Shown: positions 1 to 5,353 of the stretch, in pieces
Layout of the letters: each line of letters starts with the position of its first letter
Numbering within the stretch: position 1 is the first letter of the stretch
Source of the DNA: an uncultured Bacilli bacterium
GTDB lineage: Bacteria > Bacillota_I > Bacilli_A > RF39 > UBA660
Assembly (NCBI GenBank): GCA_949746915.1
Contig: CATKEA010000150.1
Coordinates: 1 to 8,888, forward strand
Length of the DNA stretch: 8,888 bases
Reading direction: 5' to 3'
Translations under genes and position numbers: made by a program
Notes under the pieces: generated by a model
Told to the model about the DNA's origin: nothing
Databases searched by the model: none
What the model saw: the letters and a program-made list of their open reading frames with translations, nothing else

Positions 1-144
1 AAATAAAAAAGAAAAATTTTCAATAATATCTATAATTTCTAAATCTCTATCACTTATATTATTAAAATCAATTTTATTATAAAGAGCTTCGTACTCATAT
101 AATTTTCTTCTTAAGTAGTGTGCATCAAGTTTATATTTATTCAT
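1..144 (-). CDS. N-terminal part of an unrecognised protein (runs off the left edge)
   Basis: Reading leftward from an ATG at 144-142, 48 codons are open to the window edge. The product is hydrophilic and rich in Lys, Tyr, Asp and Ile (begins MNKYKLDAHYLRRKLYEYEA), with no signal peptide or membrane segment in the visible part. The case for a real gene is the perfect GGGAGG ribosome binding site (complement of 151-156) six bases before the start, and a plausible promoter just upstream. It is divergent from deoD and shares its intergenic region. I do not recognise the family and assign no function; its size is unknown because the 3' end is missing. Confidence 0.68.
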   Translation of the reverse strand, partial: MNKYKLDAHYLRRKLYEYEALYNKIDFNNISDRDLEIIDIIENFSFLF

Positions 145-169
145 ACAATACCTCCCAATTTAGGGATAT

Positions 170-198
170 ATTATAATGTAAGTTTACACAAAAGTAAA
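170..198 (-). promoter_or_regulatory. Promoter of the leftward gene
   Basis: On the minus strand, TTTACT (complement of 193-198, four of six matches to TTGACA) is followed after exactly 17 bases by a perfect TATAAT (complement of 170-175). Transcription would begin near 163, giving a short leader before the ATG at 144. The -35 box lies inside the right half of the GTTTAC/GTAAAC inverted repeat. Confidence 0.55.
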
Positions 199-199
199 C
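177..199. repeat. Palindrome cluster between divergent promoters (possible operator)
   Basis: Two overlapping inverted repeats lie between the divergent promoters. TGTAA-GT-TTACA at 177-188 has perfect five-base arms, and GTTTAC (182-187) with GTAAAC (194-199) has perfect six-base arms six bases apart. The cluster covers the -35 box and spacer of the leftward promoter and ends about 30 bases before the deoD -10 box. This placement suits a repressor or activator site, but short palindromes arise easily in AT-rich DNA, and I cannot match it to a known regulator. Confidence 0.35.
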
Positions 200-205
200 A
201 ATATG

Positions 206-234
206 ATGAAAAAATCAATTTAGTCTGATATAAT
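206..234 (+). promoter_or_regulatory. Promoter of the deoD-add-ymfF-ymfH operon
   Basis: A perfect extended -10 element, TGATATAAT, sits at 226-234. Seventeen bases upstream, ATGAAA (206-211) matches TTGACA at four of six positions, as expected when an extended -10 carries most of the recognition. Transcription should start near 241, leaving a leader of about 17 bases that is almost entirely the deoD ribosome binding site. Confidence 0.65.
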
Positions 235-257
235 AAATATAGAAAGAAGGTAGAACG

Positions 258-968
258 ATGTCAACACCACATATTGAATCATTAGAAAAAGATATATGCA
301 AAACAGTAATTATGCCAGGTGATCCACTTAGGGCAAAGTATATTGCTGATAATTATTTAAAAAATGCTAGATTAATTAATTCTGTTCGTAATGTTTTAGG
401 ATATACAGGAACTTATAAAGGAAAAGAAATTACTGTCTTTGCATCAGGAATGGGAAATCCAAGTATGGGAATCTATTCTTATGAATTATATAAATACTAT
501 AATGTAGAAAATATTATTAGAATTGGAACAAGTGGAGCATATACTGAGGAGTTAGATGTTATGGATCTTTTGTTAGTAGAAGATACATATTCATCATCAT
601 CATATGCTTTAGAACAAAATCAAGATAAATCATCAATTGTTAAAGCTTCTATAGATTTAAATCAAATTATAAAAAATAAAGCACTAAATTTAGAAATGCC
701 AATTAAAACTGGAAGAGTACATTGTGGAGATGCTTTATATAAAGAAAATGATAATTACAAAGAACTTTATGATAACTATCATTGCATGGCAGGAGAAATG
801 GAAACATTCGCTTTATTTCATAATGCAAAAGTTCTAAACAAACATGCAGCTTGTATTTTAACTATTTCCAATAGTTTAGTAACAAATGCTGAGACAAGCA
901 GTAGCCAAAGAGAAAAAGGATTAGACGATATGATTAAATTAGCTCTGGAAAGTGCAGTGATAATATAA
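258..968 (+). CDS. deoD: Purine nucleoside phosphorylase, DeoD (hexameric) type
   Basis: This cytosolic enzyme splits purine (deoxy)ribonucleosides with phosphate into free base and (deoxy)ribose-1-phosphate. The 236 residues align almost without gaps to E. coli DeoD. Visible landmarks are STPHI (His5), MPGDPLRAK (Gly21, Arg25), Arg44, GMGNPS with Met65, Arg88 in RIGTSGA, GEMET (Glu180, Glu182) and Arg218, matching the phosphate, ribose and neighbouring-subunit residues of the family. The start follows an AAGAAGG site at 244-250 and gives the usual N-terminus. Oddities relative to E. coli: Asp204, the proton donor to the base, is Asn205; Ser90 is Thr91; Phe159 is Leu160; Val178 is Gly179. These changes cluster in the nucleoside pocket and may alter specificity. 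It is the first gene of its operon, one base ahead of add. Family assignment is firm; exact substrate is inferred. Confidence 0.93.
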   Translation: MSTPHIESLEKDICKTVIMPGDPLRAKYIADNYLKNARLINSVRNVLGYTGTYKGKEITVFASGMGNPSMGIYSYELYKYYNVENIIRIGTSGAYTEELDVMDLLLVEDTYSSSSYALEQNQDKSSIVKASIDLNQIIKNKALNLEMPIKTGRVHCGDALYKENDNYKELYDNYHCMAGEMETFALFHNAKVLNKHAACILTISNSLVTNAETSSSQREKGLDDMIKLALESAVII

Positions 969-969
969 T

Positions 970-1938
970 ATGATAAATTTAAAAAAACTTCCTAAAGTAG
1001 AATTGCATCTTCATTTAGATGGTTCTATTAGAAAAAATACTTTAAACGATTTTTATCAAAAAGATGTTACAAATGAAATAGTAGCTAAAGACAAATGTTT
1101 AGATTTAAAAGAGTATTTAACTAAATTTTCCTTGCCTGTTAGTTTTCTTCAAACAAAAGAAAATTTAAGAAGAGCTTGCTTAGAATTGAGCGAGGACTTA
1201 GAAAACGATGGTGTTATTTATGCTGAAGTTAGATTTGCTCCTAATTTGCACACATCAATATTAACATTAGAAGAAGTTATCGAAACAGTTATAGATGCCT
1301 TTAAAAATGGTCATATTAAAATAGGAATAATATTATGTATGACAAGAAATGACTCTTTTGATAATAATTTAAAAATAATAAACTTAGCTTCTAAATACCT
1401 TAATAAAGGTGTTGTAGCTGTTGACTTAGCAGGAGACGAAGCTAATTATCAGACTTCATTATTTGAAAATCTTTTTAAAAAAGCAAAAGAAAAAAATATT
1501 CCATTTACTATTCATGCTGGTGAAGTAAATCAAGAAGAAAGTATTAAAGTAGCATTAGACTTAAATACCAAAAGATTAGGCCATGGAATAGCAGTAATAA
1601 ATTATCAAGAATTATTAACAAGAGTAGTAAATGACAAGATTCTGCTAGAAATATGTCCAACTAGTAATGTTCAAACAAATATAATAGATAAATATTCTAA
1701 CCATCCTGTAAAAAAATTAAAAGAAACAGGTTGTTTAATAAGTATAAATACGGATAATCGTACTGTATCAAATATTACATTAACAGAAGAATATCAAAAA
1801 TTAGCAGCAACATTTAATTTTACAATTGAAGACTTTTGTAATTTTAATATAAACGCCATCAATTATTCATGGCTTAGCGAAGAAGAAAAACAAGAAAAAA
1901 TAAAAATAATTACAGAATATTTGAAAATAAATTCGTAA
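970..1938 (+). CDS. add: Adenosine deaminase
   Basis: This is a zinc-dependent amidohydrolase that converts adenosine and deoxyadenosine to inosine and deoxyinosine in the cytosol. The 322 residues carry the complete catalytic set in order: HLHLDG (His13, His15, Asp17), the substrate-binding glycine in VDLAGDE (Gly155), IHAGE (zinc His182, catalytic Glu185), RLGHG (His205), CPTSN (229-233) and INTDN (zinc Asp262). Asn263 replaces the second Asp of the mammalian TDD motif; from memory, TDN is common in bacterial members and is not a defect. The gene begins one base after the deoD stop. The nearest purine-rich stretch (GGAAAG, 947-952) is too far away to be a good ribosome site, so translation is probably coupled to deoD. 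Its product, inosine, is a DeoD substrate, so the two genes form a purine salvage step. Confidence 0.93.
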   Translation: MINLKKLPKVELHLHLDGSIRKNTLNDFYQKDVTNEIVAKDKCLDLKEYLTKFSLPVSFLQTKENLRRACLELSEDLENDGVIYAEVRFAPNLHTSILTLEEVIETVIDAFKNGHIKIGIILCMTRNDSFDNNLKIINLASKYLNKGVVAVDLAGDEANYQTSLFENLFKKAKEKNIPFTIHAGEVNQEESIKVALDLNTKRLGHGIAVINYQELLTRVVNDKILLEICPTSNVQTNIIDKYSNHPVKKLKETGCLISINTDNRTVSNITLTEEYQKLAATFNFTIEDFCNFNINAINYSWLSEEEKQEKIKIITEYLKINS

Positions 1939-1958
1939 GCAATTGGTTATACTAAAAA

Positions 1959-1965
1959 AGAGGTG
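1959..1965 (+). promoter_or_regulatory. Ribosome binding site that decides the ymfF start
   Basis: AGAGGTG lies six bases before the GTG at 1972. An in-frame GTG at 1963 is itself part of this Shine-Dalgarno sequence and has no ribosome site of its own at proper spacing, so 1972 is the better start. Confidence 0.7.
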
Positions 1966-1971
1966 AAAAAA

Positions 1972-3231
1972 GTGAAATACGAAAAACAAGATATGGGAAG
2001 CTACAATTTACATTTGATACAAACAGATAAGTTTAGAACTGTTACAATTAGAGTGTCTATGAGACAAGAAATAACAGAAGAAAATGTCACTTACAGAAAT
2101 GTTTTGGCAGATATACTAGTATATTCAAATGCTAATTATAAAACAAAAAGAGAATTGGTTATGAAAGAACAAGATTTATATTCTGCTCATATATCAGCCA
2201 ATTCTAGTCGTAGTGGAATGTATAATAATATTAATTTTCAATTAAAAATATTACTTGATAAATATACAGAAGAGGGCATTGAAGAAGAATCAATTAAATT
2301 TTTTGGAGATATTTTATTTAATCCAAATGTAACAAATAAGAAATTTGATTCAACTTCATTTGAAATTGTCAAAAAAGAAAATAAATCAATTGTTGAATCA
2401 TACAAAGAAAGTTCATCAAAATATAGTATTATCAGACTTCTTCAAAATATGGAAGATAAACCATACAAATATATAGAGTATGGTAAAAAAGAAGTATTAG
2501 ATAATATGACAGAAGAAAGTTTATATAACTTTTATCAAGATTTCTTTAATAAATCGTTAGTAGATATTTACGTAATAGGTGATATTGATCCAGAAAAATA
2601 TACCAAACTAATAAAAAAATACTTTTTATTTGATACCTTTAAACGTAAAAAAATAAGTCCAATTATCCCTGTTGATAAATATAATAAACGTAGTAAAACA
2701 GTAATTGAACAAGAAGATATCAGCCAATCGAAATTATCTATTGGATGTAAAATAGAAACTCTAAGCGAATTTGATAGAAATTATACTTTAACTTTATATA
2801 ATCTGATTTTAGGAGGAAGTTCAGAATCTAAATTTTTCAAAAATATTCGTGAAAAACATTCGCTTTGTTATTATGTTTCATCAAGTGTTAGAAAACTAGA
2901 TAATCTAATGATTATCAAAGCAGGAATATCAAAAGAAAACTTTAAAGAAACAGTTAAGAGAATCAAAAAAGAAATGAAAGATATGACATTAGGTAACTTT
3001 GATGAAACAGACATAGAAAATGCCATCAACAATTATATTTCAGCACTTAATGAAATAGAAGATTTTAGCGATGCCATTATTGAAACTTATGTAGCAAAAG
3101 ACTTACTTAACTTAGATGACTTAGAAACTAGAAGAGAAAAAATTAAACAAGTAACAAAAGAAGATATTATTAGAGTTAGTAAATCAGTACATCTTGCAAC
3201 AATCTACTTACTGGAAGGAGTAAAAGAATGA
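1972..3231 (+). CDS. ymfF: M16-like protein without zinc motif, YmfF type
   Basis: The protein has 419 residues counted from the GTG at 1972. It has the two-lobed layout of M16B peptidases but no HxxEH in the N-terminal lobe, where the active partner carries it. The C-terminal lobe keeps the LGGSSESKFF block (about 280-289) followed by NIREKHSLCYY (Arg293, Tyr300/Tyr301), the typical Arg/Tyr substrate-binding region of M16 second domains. There is no signal peptide or membrane segment, so it is cytosolic. It is best read as the non-catalytic half of a heterodimer with the next gene, whose ATG overlaps its TGA stop. Database names link this family to EF-P 5-aminopentanol modification in Bacillus (written YfmF there); the biochemical role is not settled. 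It follows add by 33 bases, which contain no convincing promoter. Absence of the zinc motif is a family trait, not decay. Confidence 0.85.
   Translation: MKYEKQDMGSYNLHLIQTDKFRTVTIRVSMRQEITEENVTYRNVLADILVYSNANYKTKRELVMKEQDLYSAHISANSSRSGMYNNINFQLKILLDKYTEEGIEEESIKFFGDILFNPNVTNKKFDSTSFEIVKKENKSIVESYKESSSKYSIIRLLQNMEDKPYKYIEYGKKEVLDNMTEESLYNFYQDFFNKSLVDIYVIGDIDPEKYTKLIKKYFLFDTFKRKKISPIIPVDKYNKRSKTVIEQEDISQSKLSIGCKIETLSEFDRNYTLTLYNLILGGSSESKFFKNIREKHSLCYYVSSSVRKLDNLMIIKAGISKENFKETVKRIKKEMKDMTLGNFDETDIENAINNYISALNEIEDFSDAIIETYVAKDLLNLDDLETRREKIKQVTKEDIIRVSKSVHLATIYLLEGVKE
3213..3220 (+). promoter_or_regulatory. Strong ribosome binding site of ymfH inside the ymfF 3' end
   Basis: GGAAGGAG lies seven bases before the ymfH ATG and within the last codons of ymfF. 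Together with the ATGA overlap this indicates both re-initiation and direct loading, which would keep the two subunits near equal amounts. Confidence 0.75.
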
Positions 3232-4490
3232 AAAGATTAGAATTTATCGGACTAGATCAAGAATATTACTATGAAAAATTAGAAAATGGTTTAGAATTAT
3301 TCTTTGTACCATATAAAAATAAAAACAACTATGCTATTAACTATGTAACCAAATATGGGTCTAATGTTTTAAAATATAAATTAGAAGGAGAAGAAAAAAT
3401 AGCTCCACCAGGAATAGCACATTTTTTAGAACATAAAATGTTTGAATCAAGTGATGGCATAGATCCTTTTACATTTACTGCTCAAAGTGGATCATATTGT
3501 AATGCTATGACTAGTTATACAGCAACTAGATATGTTATTGAAGGAAACACAAACTTTAAAGAAAATTTAGATTATATGATAAAGTTTGTTAACGAACCAT
3601 ATTTTACAGAAGAAAATGTTGAAAAGGAAAAAGGAATTATCATTGAAGAAGTCAAACAATATAATGATGATATTGAATGCATGTTAGACTTAGAAACTAG
3701 AAAATCTATTTATAAAAATCATCCTATTATTAACGATATTGGTGGAACTGTAGAAACTGTTTCAAATATCACAAAAGATGAAATTTATGACTGCTATAAT
3801 ACCTTTTATCAACCATCTAATATGTTTGTTGTCATTACAGGAAACTTTGATGTTAATGAGGCATTAGATATTATCAAAAATAATAAACAATTACAAGAAA
3901 GAAGCCAAAATAAAAAATTTGAAATATTATATGATAAAGAACCAGATGAAATTACTAAAAGTAATGTAACATTAGCTGTTAATTTAGTAAAACCTAAGCT
4001 TTCTTATAATATAAAACTTCCATATGAAAGTAACAAGAAATTTGCATATTCGATATATATAAGTATGTTTCTTTCACTAGTATTCGGAAACTCTTCAAAG
4101 TTTTGGGAAAGAATGCGAAGAGAAGGTAAAGTAACTTCTTTTGGATATACTAAAATGAATACTAATAGCCATATGAGTATTTCAATATTAGCTGAAACAG
4201 AAAAAGCTAGTGAATTAATAAAAGATATTGAAAATGAATTAGAAAACATCAACATCGAAGAAAAAGATATTGAGCGTTTGAAAAAAGTTTGGATAGCATC
4301 AGAAGTAACGATGATTGATAATATTTCTGTAACATTAGATAATATTGTTGATGATATTATTGAATACGGAAAATTGATTGATAACAAACCAGCTTTAATA
4401 AGAAGTATTAATAAAACAAGACTAGATGAAATTATAAAAAATATAGATTTTAATAACAAAAGTGTTGTTTTATTAGAACCTAAAAATTAG
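3228..4490 (+). CDS. ymfH: Zinc-dependent M16B peptidase, YmfH type
   Basis: The protein has 420 residues, close to the usual family length. The inverted zinc motif HFLEH is intact (zinc His65 and His69, catalytic Glu68), and the distal acidic ligand is probably Glu141 in IIIEEVKQYNDD. After the N-terminal peptidase lobe there is a linker near 235-260 and a second, inactive lobe with KFWERMRREG (Arg298) and Tyr307, the likely substrate-gripping pair. No export signal is seen, so it should act in the cytosol on peptides or an unfolded protein segment. It starts within the stop of ymfF (ATGA) behind its own GGAAGGAG site. As in other two-gene M16B pairs, this would be the active subunit. The family is named in databases for EF-P modification in Bacillus; a role in peptide processing is the alternative. 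No RiPP precursor or radical-SAM gene is nearby. Confidence 0.88.
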   Translation: MKRLEFIGLDQEYYYEKLENGLELFFVPYKNKNNYAINYVTKYGSNVLKYKLEGEEKIAPPGIAHFLEHKMFESSDGIDPFTFTAQSGSYCNAMTSYTATRYVIEGNTNFKENLDYMIKFVNEPYFTEENVEKEKGIIIEEVKQYNDDIECMLDLETRKSIYKNHPIINDIGGTVETVSNITKDEIYDCYNTFYQPSNMFVVITGNFDVNEALDIIKNNKQLQERSQNKKFEILYDKEPDEITKSNVTLAVNLVKPKLSYNIKLPYESNKKFAYSIYISMFLSLVFGNSSKFWERMRREGKVTSFGYTKMNTNSHMSISILAETEKASELIKDIENELENINIEEKDIERLKKVWIASEVTMIDNISVTLDNIVDDIIEYGKLIDNKPALIRSINKTRLDEIIKNIDFNNKSVVLLEPKN

Positions 4491-4492
4491 TC

Positions 4493-4521
4493 TTGTCAAC
4501 ATCCTCATTTAGTGATATGAT
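4493..4521 (+). promoter_or_regulatory. Promoter of the lipoprotein gene
   Basis: TTGTCA (4493-4498, five of six) and TATGAT (4516-4521, five of six) are separated by exactly 17 bases, and TG at 4513-4514 makes an extended -10. Transcription should start near 4528, just before the GAGGTG ribosome site. The -35 begins three bases after the ymfH stop, and no terminator separates them, so read-through from the upstream operon is also possible. Confidence 0.72.
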
Positions 4522-4533
4522 TAAACAGTGAGG
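4503..4533 (+). promoter_or_regulatory. Possible RBS-masking hairpin on read-through RNA
   Basis: CCTCA at 4503-4507 is complementary to TGAGG at 4529-4533, which overlaps the lipoprotein ribosome site, and inside it TTTA (4508-4511) pairs with TAAA (4522-4525). The result is a nine-pair stem with a three-base bulge and a ten-base loop. The left arm lies upstream of the predicted local transcription start, so only RNA read through from ymfH could fold this way. Stability looks modest and the function is inferred. Confidence 0.3.
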
Positions 4534-4540
4534 TGAGATA

Positions 4541-5017
4541 ATGAAAAAGATGTTTGCTTTAGGATGTACATTTGTAGCTGCTATATGTCTTACTGGATGT
4601 GGATCAAACGACACAGAAAAAGTAATGACATGTAAAAAAGAACAAACTGTTTCAACTGGTTTAAAGGGAGAATACACTTACGAAGTATCTTACAAAGGTA
4701 AATATGTAACAGTGTTAAAATCAACTGAAAAGCTTGTTGCAGAGGATAGCGTTAAGTCTACATTACCAATGTACAAAGAAGCAGTTGAAAATGTTTACAA
4801 GCCATATAAGGATGTAGACAATTATTCTGCTAAAGTAGATGTTAAAGACAATGTTTTAACATCAATAGTTGAGATTAATTATGCTAAAATTGATACTGAT
4901 AAATTAATCAGCATTGATAAAAATAATGCTCAACTAATTAAAAATGGTAAAGTAAAAATTGATGACATCAAATCATACTACGAAAGTAGTGTTGTTGGAG
5001 CAACTTGCGAGAAATAG
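4541..5017 (+). CDS. Small DUF1307/YehR-like lipoprotein
   Basis: The protein has 158 residues with a clear lipoprotein signal: MKK, a hydrophobic segment at 4-17 and the lipobox LTGC with lipid-modified Cys20. After cleavage the mature protein of about 139 residues would be anchored outside the membrane. Its size, an early YTYEVSYKGKYVTVLKST strand pair and alternating strand/helix pattern resemble the YehR/DUF1307 family, whose function is unknown. Two further cysteines, Cys31 near the start of the mature part and Cys156 two residues before the end, could pin the termini together by a disulfide. Translation starts behind GAGGTGA at 4530-4536. The gene has its own promoter and is followed by a terminator, so it forms an independent unit between the M16 pair and pheS. 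Lipoprotein status is firm; the family match is from memory of sequence style and less certain. Confidence 0.82.
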   Translation: MKKMFALGCTFVAAICLTGCGSNDTEKVMTCKKEQTVSTGLKGEYTYEVSYKGKYVTVLKSTEKLVAEDSVKSTLPMYKEAVENVYKPYKDVDNYSAKVDVKDNVLTSIVEINYAKIDTDKLISIDKNNAQLIKNGKVKIDDIKSYYESSVVGATCEK

Positions 5018-5022
5018 TTTTT

Positions 5023-5052
5023 AATACATAGTTATATACTATGTATTTTTTT
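5023..5052 (+). terminator. Intrinsic terminator after the lipoprotein gene
   Basis: AATACATAGT (5023-5032) and ACTATGTATT (5038-5047) form a perfect ten-pair stem with a five-base loop, and the run of T at 5046-5052 follows. It starts six bases after the stop codon. The stem is AT-rich but position and shape are typical. Confidence 0.8.
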
Positions 5053-5064
5053 ATTTAAAACTAG

Positions 5065-5093
5065 TTTACAAACAAAAAATTATGTATTATAAT
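5065..5093 (+). promoter_or_regulatory. Promoter of the pheS-pheT operon
   Basis: TTTACA (5065-5070, five of six) and a perfect TATAAT (5088-5093) are separated by exactly 17 bases. Transcription should start near 5100, about 25 bases before the first T-box stem. Confidence 0.75.
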
Positions 5094-5123
5094 TTAAAAT
5101 ATACAATTTTAATTGCAATAATC

Positions 5124-5335
5124 AGGAAGTAGTAAAAAGATACTTTGATTAAAGAGAGTTTATGGTTGGTGAAAATAAACAGAAAAGTCTTTTGAATTCG
5201 TCCTAGGAGCACTTAAATAAAAAGTTTAAGCGTATCATTCGCGTTAAGAATCTAAGTTGCACAAAATTTTTTTGTGAAATAAGGTGGTACCGCGATATAT
5301 TCGTCCTTAGTAGTGATTGAATATATCGTTTTTTT
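5124..5335 (+). promoter_or_regulatory. Phenylalanine T-box riboswitch (specifier UUC)
   Basis: This leader senses uncharged tRNA-Phe and controls transcription of pheST. Stem I can be traced: AGGA (5124-5127) pairs with TCCT (5201-5204). The specifier loop has AGTAGTA on the left and GAA-TTC-G on the right, so the specifier codon is UUC at 5197-5199. AAAAGA (5135-5140) pairs with TCTTTT (5188-5193), and GTTTAT (5158-5163) with ATAAAC (5175-5180) around a distal GGTTGGTGAAA loop. A stem II-region hairpin pairs 5212-5217 with 5225-5230; stem III pairs CACAAAA (5260-5266) with TTTTGTG (5270-5276). The T-box AAGGTGGTACCGCG is at 5281-5294; its UGGU pairs with a tRNA ending in ACCA, as expected for a discriminator A. 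The antiterminator joins TAAGG (5280-5284) with CCTTA (5305-5309) and excludes the terminator below. Confidence 0.95.
5293..5335 (+). terminator. Regulated terminator of the pheS T-box
   Basis: CGATATATTC (5293-5302) and GAATATATCG (5319-5328) form a perfect ten-pair stem with a 16-base loop, followed by seven T at 5329-5335. The left arm and loop contain bases used by the antiterminator, so the two structures are mutually exclusive. Charged tRNA-Phe should leave this terminator formed. Confidence 0.92.
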
Positions 5336-5353
5336 AGTTATAAGGAGGCATTT

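Noticed and set aside
177..190. Catabolite-responsive (cre) like sequence upstream of deoD
   Set aside because: The outer bases resemble a cre box but the central CG, its most conserved part, is TT; a palindrome of another kind explains the sequence better.
1753..1758. Second Asp of the adenosine deaminase TDD motif replaced by Asn (TDN)
   Set aside because: TDN is, to my knowledge, common in bacterial adenosine deaminases, and all zinc and catalytic residues are present.
1921..1953. Internal promoter before ymfF (TTGAAA and TATACT)
   Set aside because: The two boxes are 21 bases apart and there is no extended -10, so it is weak at best.
1972..3231. Loss of HxxEH in the first M16 protein as a sign of pseudogenisation
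   Set aside because: The frame is intact, the C-terminal lobe is conserved, and lack of the zinc motif is normal for this subunit.
4004..4459. Minus-strand open frame of 151 codons opposite ymfH
   Set aside because: It is fully inside a conserved gene, has no ribosome site or promoter, and its hydrophobic, Ser/Ile/Leu-rich product is what the antisense of Lys/Glu/Asn/Asp-rich AT codons gives.
4480..4677. Minus-strand open frame of 65 codons over the lipoprotein start
   Set aside because: It is antisense to the lipoprotein signal peptide and promoter region, with no Shine-Dalgarno or recognisable product.
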